From assembly GCA_030280995.1 (NCBI GenBank), contig JASXTE010000004.1, positions 41,412,797 through 41,476,796 on the forward strand: a stretch of DNA of 64,000 nt. Direction: 5' to 3'. The notes beneath the pieces were generated by a model. It made no database searches. It saw only the letters and a list, made by a program, of their open reading frames with translations, and had not been told where the DNA came from. Below, in pieces: positions 42,060 through 52,540 of this stretch. Numbering within the stretch: the first letter of the stretch is position 1; every line of letters begins with the position of its first letter. Source of the stretch: Hemileia vastatrix. Taxonomy: Eukaryota; Basidiomycota; Pucciniomycetes; Pucciniales; Zaghouaniaceae. The translations under genes and the position numbers were made by a program.

Positions 42060-42470
42060 GAGAAAATGAGTTTTAGGGTGGTGTTTCAATGGTTACTATA
42101 TTTTTATCATCATCAATAACTGGTGGAAGGGAGGCTGAGAAAAATGGACAGTCTATTTTAGCAGAAAGAAAAGGAATCTTACCTTTTAGAAATTCAGGGT
42201 GATAAGAGGAAGAAGAGGCTGAAGGAGTTACAGGCTTTCTTTTGGAGGAATGAAGTCTTTTGATTATTTTTGGAATGATGATAGAAGGTCTAGAGCTTTT
42301 GGTAGAAGAGGATGGTGGGCCAGGTCTATGGCATTGTTTTTTCCTGGAATGGAAAGAATCACAAGAGTTTCTGTATATTTGTCATGGTTCATTCATTGAG
42401 AAGATGATATTTTTTCAATGCAGTATTGGAAAGGGCCAAGGTCAGAGGCTTGTTTGAAGAGGTGTGTGAA
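42060..42470 (-). pseudogene. Antisense ORF 2 of Element-C, diverged relative of antisense ORF 1
   Basis: The minus-strand frame reads IYRNSCDSFHSRKKQCHRPG, parallel to VYNRACDSCN-KRKRCDRDP of ORF 1, with the second cysteine of the pair changed to Phe. A Ser/Pro/Lys-rich stretch follows (STKSSRPSIIIPKIIKRLHS) and ends in HPEFLK at a candidate donor (GTAAGA at 42182). An acceptor at 42135 leads to LPPVIDDDKNIVTIETPP. The upstream part (to 42470) has stops. The two ORFs look like a tandem pair. Confidence 0.45.
42135..42182 (-). other. Candidate short intron in antisense ORF 2
   Basis: Minus strand: AAAAG, then GTAAGATTCC at 42182, and TTTTTCTCAG ending at 42135, 48 bp in all. It lies at the same relative place as the intron of antisense ORF 1. 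Short for a fungal intron, so uncertain. Confidence 0.4.
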
Positions 42471-42520
42471 CATGGTGTTTAAAGGATGAAGAATGAGGAT
42501 ATTCTGTATTGGAGGGAGGA

Positions 42521-42532
42521 TTTGGTGTTCCA
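42521..42532 (+). other. Element-C polypurine tract
   Basis: GGAGGGAGGATT directly precedes the 3' LTR start. Confidence 0.65.
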
Positions 42533-42822
42533 AAGATGTATAGGCCTTTGGAATGTGTATTTGGGTGTATTTGGTATGTAGGGCTTAGTTGGAGAAATGG
42601 TGCTTAGTATTGGTGTTTTGTTATTATTTAGGTGTTTAGTTGTATTTTTGTAGGCTTAATTTAGGGTCACTTATTACGTCTCAGCTTATTGTCCTTTCTT
42701 TTCTCATCATCTTGGTGTTTGTTATGTGTGATTAGCTGTTTTCTATGAGTAGTTGTGTAGATTTGTGGTTGTAGAGGTTGTTTGGTTGTTTTTGGGCGTT
42801 TGTAGGCCTAGAAGCAATTTTC
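42533..42822 (+). repeat. Element-C 3' LTR, truncated
   Basis: It matches the first 290 bp of the 5' LTR and stops at GTAGGCCTAGAAGCA, after which the sequence differs. Confidence 0.8.
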
Positions 42823-45529
42823 CATAAAAGGTGTTCTCTTTTGTTGTTTTAAATTATCTTTAATTTACAGTCAATCCATATATATATTATATACAAAAAA
42901 TTAAATACACAAATAAATTATTTACTTTGAGTCATTTATTTGAAATATAAACTGTTCAACATGAATAAAGAAAGAAAAATATTATTAAATTTCTTCTCTA
43001 TTGTCCAAATTAAAACATTTCCATTTTATTTAATTTCATTTTCTTAAGATTTACTGTATTTATAATCCTACCCTACCATACAAGCCAACATTTATCCTTT
43101 TTTGGGGAATAGTTTCTTCTGTTGAAGGTTCTTTATTGAAAACTTGTTCAGTACAAGTAGATTTATATAATGGACTAGCATAATTGATACATTTCAAAAA
43201 AAAGTTACCAAAGATAGATAATGATGTTCTCTTACATAATATCTCCTTCTGCCTTATTTATCCAGCATTGAGTAGATATAAATTGGTCTTGAGTATCTGG
43301 ATTGAGCTCAAGGAAGTCACATTGTATACGATGCCATTGACAACGCTCACATGTTAAACTGAATCCTTTTACTCCTGTGTTTTTAACAAAATAATAATTA
43401 AATCTTTTACATTCAGTTCAAGGTATGCAGTATCTTCTTGTGAGCTTATAGTCTTCTGTAATTTTGCTCTCCCTGAGTAAATTTTGTTGGTAGAGAAATC
43501 ATTCAGTGAAACTATAAAGGACTATGTGTAATTAAGAAATTTTGGTAGAAAGAAGCAATGGTTTTTTTTGAGGGACAAAAACTACCTTTTTTATATTCCA
43601 CACTTATAATTTTTTTTAACATCTTATGAATAGACACCTCTTTATTTAGACATCTTTTGTATTGTACACTTAAAGTGTTTAGAGCTGTTTATTCCTTTGT
43701 ACTCTTTTTTTTTGAAAAGAAACTAAATTTAAAAATGTAAGTCTTTTAAACATGCAAGTATATGTATAAAATATGTATCTTTAATCTTAAAAAAGTTTTT
43801 CATTAAGTAATTTATTTAAATTTTTTCATCTTTTCATTTTGACATTTTTTTGGTATATATATTCATTTAAAAAATATTTTCCAAACACATCACAATATAT
43901 AAAAAAAGGCAATGCCCTCCCCTTCAATTTAATATTGGAGGGGGTTAGGATTACCAAATTTTCTTATTTACTTTATAAATTAATAATTAAACAAGTAAAA
44001 AATGATAATCAACAAATTAAAAGTAATGGATTTAAGAATACTACCTGGAAATGAGTTCTGACGTGACCAAAGTCAAATAATAAATTTGACATGAAATTTT
44101 ATTTTTAGCTCATTCAATCAATTAATTGTTTGAATGATTACCTTTACACAGAAGCAAGACCCAACAGCCTATTACTTACAGTTGGTTATCATCTTAAATG
44201 AATCATTGATTATAAATTTATGAAATAAAAATTATTCTTTGGAAATCCTTTATTTACCATACTTAGCCTCCCCCCCTAATGATTTACTTTTGATTAATCT
44301 CTCGCACCTCACTTTACTTGCCCTATTTATCAGACTTTGTTTGATCTCAAAAGAACAAAAAAAATGTGTAAAATTCTTCCAAGATTCTAATTCTGGAGGT
44401 GCTCATATTTGTTGATGATTAACTCAAGAAGAATGCTAAATTAATTTCCCAACTCCATTCCTTAATCCCATTTCAATAATACATTTATTATCTGGATATC
44501 ATAGTCCATGCTCTTTAACCAAAGTAGTTGAAGTAATCAGCTAACCAGGTATGGGATAAATATAAAAGAAAAGACCAAATTCAAGAAACTTGGATTTTTT
44601 TTGCTGAAATAAGTTTTGTTATGTAATTTTCAAAAGTTAGTGATAATATTAGAAGAGAATATTTGATTATCTTCTGGCTCAATCCATTCCATATCTGTCC
44701 AATTTGGTGATCCTCTATTCATATTTAGTTCATGATTAGATTCAAAAGACCAAATACATAATTTTTAAATTATTAGAAAAAAAAATATTGAATGATGCTA
44801 TGATTTTCTATCTTTCTAAATCCTTCTCCATTTAACTAGAGCTTAAAATTTTAAGTAAAGAATAAATACCTAGTATTAGAGTAAGAAAACATATTTCATC
44901 AAAGTAAATAATGATTAAATATCACCAAGAGATTTTTTCTTTTCATAATTAGGTCTTCATCCAAGTTTAATTAAAATACTTCCTAGTATATTTATATTAT
45001 TCAAAGGTTGTTGAATTTAATCCACCTGGTATAAAGTTGATATAAGATCCAATAATTTCTTTAAATCATCATTTTAAACTCCATTGAATGAATGAAACTC
45101 TAAAATAAATTGAGGCTCTAAACATTACTCACAACAGGAACAACAATATTCTTTCCACTGGTAGTTAAGTACTGGATTTTCTCAGATAATAGTTTTGGAT
45201 AACATTTTTTCTTACATATTGTAGTTTTATAAAAATTTAAATTTTTAAGTGACAAATGTATGTTTGAAACCATTAGTTCTTTTGAATAAATTTAAATTTT
45301 TGATATGAATCTCTCTTCTCTGGGGAAATAGTTGTTTTTCCATAAGGAATAATTTTTGATTCATTTGAGGATTTAATTGAAGAAAGTGACAAAAGTGAAG
45401 AAGAGGACAAAGTTTTTAAGAAATGATTGAAGAATGGGAAGTTAAAAATGAGAGAGATTAACAGGACAAAAAAATCTGCTTCTGAAGTAATTTGGAAAAT
45501 AAAAAAATTGCAAAAAGGACAAAAAAAAA
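42823..45529. other. AT-rich stretch, almost nothing recognised
   Basis: No frame with family motifs apart from the short cysteine-containing fragment at 43232-43400. A diverged single relative of the 93-bp Harbinger repeat (GGCAATGCCCTCCCCT) lies at about 43909-43960. Confidence 0.5.
43232..43400 (-). pseudogene. Short ORF fragment with CxxCx6CD motif
   Basis: The minus strand reads VKNTGVKGFSLTCERCQWHR, then IQCDFLELNPDTQDQ, ending at a stop near 43232. The CERCQWHRIQCDF string has the same cysteine spacing as the antisense ORFs of Element-C. It is an isolated fragment of about 50 codons with no partner sequence nearby. It could be a remnant of the same protein family or chance. Confidence 0.3.
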
Positions 45530-46012
45530 TCTTAGTGAATGACTGGGAAACATCTCCAATGGAAAAAACTTAGAAAAAAGCTTGGAAATAGGTAGGAAGA
45601 GTCCTGGTAATATTTACAAAGCAAAATAATAATAATAAATAATAAAAATAGTCAGTAAAAGCATTTATAATGTCGTGGAAAAAGTTACAAAATAAAACAA
45701 AGAAAAAAACTCACCTAAAATGCTCAGAAACAGGCAGGAAATGTCTTGGCACCGTTTCCAAAGAAAAAAGGATTAAAAAATTCAAAGCAAAAAAAAGTCA
45801 GAAAAAGCCTTGGAAAATTTTACAATGCAAAAAAAATAAAACAAACAACTCACTTAAAACACTTGGAAACAAGCAGGAAATTTCCTGGAACTATTTCTAA
45901 AGAAAAACAATTTTAAAAAAAAGGTCAGATAAAGCCTCAGAAACATTTACAAAGCATATTTGAGTCAAAAAAAATAGAATAAAATAAAAAATCACTTAAA
46001 ATTCTCAGAAAC
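45530..46012. repeat. Diverged tandem repeat, about 140-bp unit, three to four copies
   Basis: The units share TCACYTAAAAYNCTYRGAAAC, RGCAGGAAATNTCYTGG and AAAGCCTNGGAAA-like blocks at about 45560, 45710, 45850 and 45990. The A-rich units give a 76-codon lysine-rich open frame (45670-45900) that I take as an artefact. Gypsy-B3 begins directly inside the last, partial unit. Confidence 0.75.
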
Positions 46013-47290
46013 TTTCAGCCAGGATAGATCAGGAGTCCAGTAAATTGTCATAATAATATATTGGAATCATATAAGGGATTAAAATTATGTACTTTATGTA
46101 TTTACAATAAAATATTTTATTGAATAATAAAATTATATAAATATTTTATAAAAAATTAAAATAATTATTATATTAATTTTACTATTAAGTAAATTATTTA
46201 TTACATAAAAATATATTATATTCTATAAAATCATGGTGCGTTTTTATGTATTTAATATTTATAAATTAATAATTAATTTTTTATAAAAATATATTATAAT
46301 TGTAATGATAAAATTAACTTATAATGTAACTAGAAATTATTTAATAAAATTTACATATTAAATAAAAAATTATCATATATTTTTATCCATAAATATTGGG
46401 AGCTTTTTTGACCCTTAATTGCTTCAGTTAAATTATTAAATAAATTAAAATACTTTTTATATAAAATGGTATTCAAATTCTAATTTTAAATTAGTAATAT
46501 CATTAAATTAATTATTCGTTTCAATTAAACTATTTATTTAATTACTTAAATTGTTAAAACAATTAATTAATATTGCTTTATACTGCATTAAATTTATTAC
46601 ATAAATTTTTGGATGCAAAAAATTTTATTGGTTTTAATTAAACCGTTTACATCTTACTGTAATACCTGTTTAGAATTTTTTTCTCACTGTTCTCAAGTTT
46701 CATACACACTTAGTTACTCATTAATTTAATTAATTGTTTTGGGAATTTATGGTGGAAAAAACATTTACTTACTCATGGGTTAAGTTTGTTTTTTCATTTT
46801 TTTCTCTTAAATTCTATGTTTTAATAACATTCTTTTGATTTCTTGTTTCACATTACTACTATTTTTTATATAAATTATTCAGGCGCTTCAGAGGTCTCCT
46901 TTCCTATAAAAAGGCATTGGAAGTCACCTTTAGCTGCCATCAATTACATTATTTAAAAATTTAATTAAAATTATTATTATTTTTTTGACACTAAAAAGTC
47001 TAATAAAAAATATTATATAAAATAACTAAAGGTTACTTTAAGCCTATTAGTAATTATAGTTTATATTTAAGAAGAATAAAAAAAGACTTACCTGATCATT
47101 ATCCCTGTTAAACCATTGTCAAGTTCCTTATCCACAGTTCCAAAAGTTGTCATTACATCTCTTTAAAATTAATTCCCTATTATTTTTTTCTTTTTATTTC
47201 TTTTAATTCCTTCTTCTCCTTCTTCTAGACAAGCGGCCAACAACTGGGAGCCCTTCCAAACGACAACAATTTTGAAGATCAACTTGAAGC
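46013..47290 (+). repeat. Gypsy-B3 5' LTR (right limit uncertain)
   Basis: It starts T-T-TCAGCCAGGATAG and matches the 3' LTR from 63315 for the 685 bp that lie in the window. Because the TATA box sits about 900 bp inside, the LTR must extend past 46925. The end is a guess, placed before the leader sequence shared with B2. Confidence 0.65.
46915..46924 (+). promoter_or_regulatory. TATA box of Gypsy-B3 LTR
   Basis: TATAAAAAGG, preceded by a pyrimidine-rich stretch, in the position expected of an LTR promoter. Confidence 0.45.
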
Positions 47291-47644
47291 ATGGACCACC
47301 TAGTGCAAAAACGTCAATTTTTGCCGCATTTGTGTTTTAAACTTGGGTTTGAACTTTCAGGTTAATAATATATTAATTTTAATATATTTTAAGGTGATTT
47401 CTCAATAACTATAGTAAGTAAACTATTGCACCTATCAACAATATTATTAAATTTTTATTGCAATAACAGTGCCTTGGCTATTTTGCTGAGTCACTGAGTG
47501 TAAGTAATCAATTTTTTTAAAATAATTTTTTTTTTAGTTGAACATAATAGAGTTATTCTCTTAGTGCTAGAAGATCATTATCTTTTTAAAGAATTATTAA
47601 TTCAATTTTTTATTAAAATTTTGATATTATTGGTTGACCATAAT
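47291..47644 (+). other. Gypsy-B3 leader before the B2 insertion
   Basis: Untranslated leader sharing short blocks with the B2 leader (GTTGAACA near 47540, CTTAGTGCTAGAAG). It ends in TTGGTTGACCATAAT, a diverged unit of the repeat described in the B2 leader. No gene. Confidence 0.5.
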
Positions 47645-48446
47645 TTTCAGCCAGGCTACTAGATTTACCCATTAAAATAATTAATTATTTACTGGGATGA
47701 AGCCATGCCTTTTATATCTTATGATACAATTAATTATATTATATTTACTTTATTATTTATTTCAATGAACTAACTAATTACAATAAGTAAATTTAGTAAA
47801 TATTTAAATTTAATAATAATGTCCCTCATATTTTTATTCCCTAACACCATGCTCAATAACAGGTTGGAAGAGAAATAAAAATATATTAATACTAAATTTT
47901 AAGAATCCAAATTTCTTTATTTAAAAGTTTAAAATTCTATTAATAAAAAAATTTAATTCAAATTATTTTATACTAAGTGTGACCTTTAAAAGTTAACTCT
48001 AAATTATATCAAATAATTTGATATATAGTAAAAATTATTTTATTGATGCATCCTTATAGTACACTTTTCTTATTTGCAATTTCTTATTTTTGGAAAAGTC
48101 TTCTTCTCACACTCCTGTATGTAGGTTTTAACTCTGTGTGCTCTCCCTCTCCTTTTGCCTATAAAAGTCTTCCCTTTTGTGCTGTTTTATTCATGCCTTA
48201 CTTACTTTTTTGAATAATCATTACAAAAAATATTTATAACTACTAGCTATTGGCTTTAGTATTTAATTCTACATAATTCTAAATCATTAATTATATTTAT
48301 AATTATGAAAATTTCTACCTCTTTTGATTGAGTAAAATAACATAAAAGATAAACATACATACCTTTCCTTTGAAACCTTCAAAATCCACCTTCCAACACC
48401 ATTAACCTCCACTAAAAATCTTCTAGACCAAATGGAACTCCCGATA
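47645..48446 (+). repeat. Gypsy-B2 5' LTR
   Basis: It matches the 3' LTR throughout (shared CCATGCTCAATAACAGGTTG, CTGTATGTAGGT, CCTATAAAAG, ACCTTCTAGACC-like). It begins TTTCAGCC, whereas the 3' copy begins TGTCAGCC. The TATA box is at 48160-48167. Confidence 0.85.
48160..48167 (+). promoter_or_regulatory. TATA box of Gypsy-B2 5' LTR
   Basis: TATAAAAG after TTTTGCC; the same box is at 55997-56004 in the 3' LTR. Confidence 0.5.
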
Positions 48447-49427
48447 CTAGAGGCCATTTCAAATTTTTGAGGGCAAATCTTTATCTTGAAGCCGGAAACC
48501 AAGGGACTATTGACATTGAGGTACCAGTAAGGACAAGTGGATGACAAAAACAACAAATGTCATTGACCATGTGACTTATTTTTTTTCTGTGACCGGGAAT
48601 TGAACTGCCCTCCAAAACTTAGGTTCATATATTGGAAATAGTCATATATAATCATGGTAATTATATTGATTACTATTTGTGGGTCACTTTCCATGTTTCA
48701 TTGTCTACATATATCTTTTTTACTCAGCTCTCTGTAAGTGGCGTTAACTTGCTTATTTTGCAGGGGGAGATGCCTGGTAAATAAAAGATTTTTTTTCCTT
48801 GTTGAACAAGATAGAACTATATTGTTCTTAGTCCTAGAAGTGATATTAAAATTAAATTAATTATTTTATATTATTTTTTTAATTATTTCAGTTGACCTCT
48901 GTCCTGATAATTAAAAAATTATATTATTGCTTCAGTTGACAAATTTTCCTGGCAGTAAAATAATAATATATAAAATTAGTTGAATTGATTATATTAAAAT
49001 TATTTCAGTTGAAATAGATTCCTTGTAATTAAATTTTTTCAGTTGACATTAAGTCCTGGTAATTAAAATCATTCTCAGTTGACATTAAGTCCTGGTAATT
49101 AAATTCTTCAGTTGACTTTTAGTCCTGATAATTGTCAACATATAAATGACTAATTAATAAATTTTTTTATTATTTCGGTTGATTTATTTTAATCCTGGTT
49201 ATAAAATTATCTAAATTATTAAAAATTTTGATTATTATTTCAGTTGATTTTTTGTCTTGAAAAAAAATTATATTTTAATTATTCCAGCTGATTACAAAAT
49301 CCTGATAATTACTTATATACTAGAAAAAAAATTTCCTTATTTTTATTTAAATAAAGTAAAAATAATAACTGATTAAATTGTAATATTTCTTTCTCTCAGT
49401 TCAGGTTAATTACAACTATGACTGATC
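48447..49427 (+). other. Gypsy-B2 leader
   Basis: About 980 bp of AT-rich untranslated leader between the LTR and the first ATG. No primer-binding site with a clear TGG start was recognised. It contains the nine-fold repeat at 48880-49320, and a good acceptor-like site (TTTCTTTCTCTCAG, ending at 49399) stands 28 bp before the ATG at 49428. Confidence 0.6.
48880..49320 (+). repeat. Nine-fold degenerate repeat in the Gypsy-B2 leader
   Basis: The unit is TTTCAGTTGACNTTNNGTCC followed by TGRTAATTA. Eight units keep CAG at 48889, 48933, 49006, 49040, 49076, 49109, 49241 and 49285, and one has CGG near 49187. Spacing varies from 33 to 75 bp. Units resembling it flank the B2 insertion site in the B3 leader (47627 and about 56350). 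Confidence 0.8.
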
Positions 49428-50030
49428 AAGGTGCTTCTTCTGGCCATGATGAGGAACTGGATTTAATTGATTATGATGAAGCTTCTTCTCTAAGTTCTCC
49501 TTTGACTAAAAAACTGGCTCAAATTAATCAATGAACAGACCAATAAGGATGTAGAAATGCAAGAGATAGAGGTATTAGTGGAGACAACTGCTCAGGAACA
49601 AAATCCTTTAATCAACCCCCCAGAAGAGCTTCCAAAAGGCTTCAAAATGAAAAAGATGCCCTTGAATCAGAAAGTCAGCAATATCTCCGCTCACATCAAG
49701 AAGTTGAGGTCAGAAAATCTCAAAATGAGGTCAAAACAGACTCTCTAGAGGAAAAAGTAAGAGAAATAGAGTCCTTCCTTCAAGAGAAAAGGAAACCTCC
49801 TCCTCCTCCAAAAGCTCTTCCACAATTGTCCCCCAGCAAAAAGAAAAGGTGGAAGTCTCAAAGTGGCAGTGGGATTGGCTGAACACCCAGTGGAATTATT
49901 TGTCCCAATAACAACAACAAGCACCTCAGGCAGGTCCTTCAAGAACCAATCAGTTCAACCTCACATCTCCTCACCCCTATCAAGGAGGAAGAAAGAGGAG
50001 AAACAATCACATTCAATTCTTGCCCAAGCC
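49428..50030 (+). pseudogene. Gypsy-B2 leader ORF (gag N-terminal part)
   Basis: An ATG at 49428 opens MTDQGASSGHDEELDLIDYD, acidic and Ser-rich, with a stop after 38 codons. Continuing in shifting frames, Lys/Glu-rich and proline-rich stretches (49557-49850) are followed by WQWDWLNTQWN and SRTNQF-HPYQGGRKRR. The last part is also present in B3 (WRWDYLMSHYQ, SRTETFHQ, HPYQRGRRKK), so it is a conserved element protein. Likely the N-terminus of gag or a separate leader protein. Several stops. Confidence 0.55.
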
Positions 50031-51530
50031 ATGGTGAGCCCCTCTATTGAATCTCAAGTACCATTTCTTGTTACTTATTCAGTTTCTTTAGGTAATTCTG
50101 GAAGAGGAGATGAGACTGTGACACCAGTAGAGGCTGAGAGTAGTAGACAAATTGCTCAATATTCTAATGTATATAATCCTTTGGTTTTTATTGCCACTTC
50201 AATGATAAATCCTGATATGGCTATTATTGATGAGACACTTGATCCAAAGTTTTATGAGAATCTGGAAAGTTATTCTGTTTCCCTATTGAGAAATACTCCA
50301 GATGTAGCTAACATTAATGATGAATATTTGAGGAATATAATTGCTAAACAAAATCATATAATGAAAAACAATCAATTGACTCAGAAACTTAATAGTTTGT
50401 TAAGTGAACAGTGTTATCAAGCATTGAGGAGTGAGTTACAGAGAGTTGCTGATGATTTGATTCATTACAAAGTAACTCATGAAAAGAAAGTTGATTTGTT
50501 GAAAAATATCAATAATTATTTATCTAAATTAAAAGATACTGTGTCTATCTATTGCCAGGAGCTAGAGGGACATAAGTTGAACTTAAAGAGATTAGGTGAC
50601 CATTATTCATCTTTACAAAATAAGAATCAGTTATCTTTTTCAACCATCAATGAGAGTTTATCTAGTATTCCAAGAGTGAAAACTAGGTCAAAAACCATTG
50701 AAGAGAAATTTAATTCATTCTTACATGATCAAAGTTTTCTGACCTTTCTTTGAAAGAGAATGTTGTGCATGATACCCCAATTGTACCTTTTCCTAGCTCA
50801 TCTATAGTAAAATTAGTGCCAGAAATTCCTGAAGATATCACTGAGTTTCCATCAAAACTTGATGATATACCTGGATCATCTAAAGAAGGATTAAACAATG
50901 AGATTACTTCCCAATTGGAGAAGTTACTGCTTCTTCTCACTCAGAAACAAGCTTGTAATAAGGAGACTACTCCAAATCAAAAGAATTGGCCAAAAATTGA
51001 CCAGTATCCAAAATTTAATTGTGACTCTTCCTTTGCTTGGCAGCAGCTCATTTGCAGGATTGATAATTTTAATAATTCTTATAAACTCCCAGATGAGGAA
51101 ATTTTTTCAAAGTTAATTTCTTTATTTACCAATGTAGCCCTAATGTGGTATGAATCTGTTCTCTTGGATAAAAATGACTACTCATGGGAAGATTGTAAGA
51201 AATTGATTAAAGCACAATTTGGTGGTTCCAAGTTTATGACAGCTCAACAAAGGCAGTATGAAAAAACTAGATATAGCTCTTCTACTGAAAAAACTATTGA
51301 TTTCCAGATGAAACCTGTGAAAATATTGAGTGCAACAAACCCAAATATGGAGTTTGAGTTATGGAAGGACAGGATCCTCTATAAATTACCTATTTCTCTG
51401 AGAGAATTAATAGCTTCTAGGACTGAGTTCTCAAGAGAACCTTCTTCTTTCATTAATACTTTTAATGAGATCCTTCTAAACAACAGGTATGATTCTAGAA
51501 GATTAATTCCTAGAGCTTCATTGGAGAAAA
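50031..51530 (+). pseudogene. gag: Gypsy-B2 gag: coiled coil and capsid
   Basis: An ATG at 50031 starts a frame running to 50753: Ser-rich start (MVSPSIESQVPFLVTYSVSL), then helical sequence with heptad-like leucines (YLRNIIAKQNHIMKNNQLTQ, KKVDLLKNINNYLSKLKDTV). A shift at about 50750 leads to the next frame (to 51667), with the capsid block NWPKIDQYPKFNCDSSFAWQ, MWYESVLLDKNDYSWEDCKK, FGGSKFMTAQQRQYEK and ELWKDRILYKLPISLRELIA. A second shift near 51530 is needed to reach the zinc knuckle. B3 has both regions in the expected order. Confidence 0.78.
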
Positions 51531-52540
51531 CATGCAATTACCAACAAAACCTCTGGAAAAGTTTGGTAAACCTTCTTCCCGTGTTGCACCCAAAAATTAT
51601 GCAACAAACACTTGCTTCAAATGCAGCAAGCCTTGGAAGAAAGGCCATGTTTGTTACAAGAAGATAGATCTTGTTGAACAGACAGAGGAACATGCTGATG
51701 ACACAATAGCACTGGATGATACTTCAAGTGATTGTGCCAGTGATATTTCATATGAATCTCAACAGGAAATTTTAATTCTGGAAGAGGATATTCATTATTT
51801 AAATAATATTAATATTTTGAATAATGATTTATCTACAGTAGAGGATGCTAAGATCATAAAAAACCTTTAGGAAAGCTCAATTATTATTGCCCCTCTCAAG
51901 GCACCAGTTTTTATCAATGGAAATAACATTGAGGTTGTCTTAGATTTTGGAGCTGGAGGAAGTGTAGTATCTGAAAAATCACTTGCTTCAGTGGAAAAAG
52001 ATTTTAAATCAAAACTTATGCCTATCATTTCTGGGAATTGGGGAGTTTATGGCTCTGTTTTGTCCCCCATTGTTAAATAAAAAGCCACAGTATTTTTCAA
52101 ACATAACCATGGCTTTGTAAGAGCTATATGTGATTTTTTTGTCATAAAAAATGATAACATAAGTAGTTGGTTCATTGTGGGAAATGTCATTTTAACCAAA
52201 TATGGCATAAATTTGGATCCTTCAAACCAATGCTTCCCAATGGGGATGAATGGGAAGAGAAATTTTAAAATTTCCTCCCCCAAAAAATTATTAACACCAG
52301 GATTGAACAGATGTCATGCTTTAGTTCAATATATCAAAATATCTACAAAAGAAATGCCTGCCCTTGTGTCTGAAATTTACAATTCTTCTTTTGGAGAACA
52401 ACTTTCTGGTGAGGATAAATATTCCATCATTAAATTGATAAAATCTTTTCCTATGGCCTTTGCTCATGGGTCACATGAATTAGGATTGGTAAAGGAAGAA
52501 ATAAAACTTTCATTATCTTGACCATTAACAGAAATACCAC
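51531..52540 (+). pseudogene. Gypsy-B2 zinc knuckle and protease
   Basis: TCFKCSKPWKKGHVCYKK (about 51610-51660) is the CxxC...GHxC knuckle of this family, followed by an acidic linker (ADDTIALDDTSSDCASDISY) to a stop at 51868. The protease signature reads EVVLDFGAGGSVVSEKSL (about 51930-51985), where the serine of DSG is phenylalanine. GSVLSPIVK and FVRAICDFFVIKNDNISSWF follow, split by a stop at 52078. The linker GEDKYSIIKLIKSFPMAFAH leads into RT after a stop at 52519. Confidence 0.8.

Larger units (their letters stand above)
35235..42822 (+). mobile_element. Element-C: LTR element with gag but no recognised pol, and antisense genes
   Basis: Similar LTR sequences begin TGGTGTTCCAAAGATG at 35235 and 42533. 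The first is followed by a primer-binding site (36111) and the second is preceded by a purine tract. The 5' LTR spans 876 bp; the 3' copy is recognisable for 290 bp. The interior holds a gag-like gene on the plus strand (about 36230-37035), acidic repeat modules, hairpin-bearing repeats and two related minus-strand ORFs with candidate introns. I found no protease, RT, RNase H or integrase motif, so it must depend on another element for mobility. Confidence 0.75.

Noticed and set aside
45670..45900. Lysine-rich 76-codon frame
   Set aside because: It is an A-rich tandem repeat read as protein.
48585..48625. Stretch with GACCGGGAATTGAAC in the B2 leader, resembling the complement of a tRNA T-arm
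   Set aside because: The stem does not pair as in a tRNA, no A box is present on the opposite strand, and no CCA-adjacent TGG starts it, so neither a tRNA gene nor a primer site can be supported.
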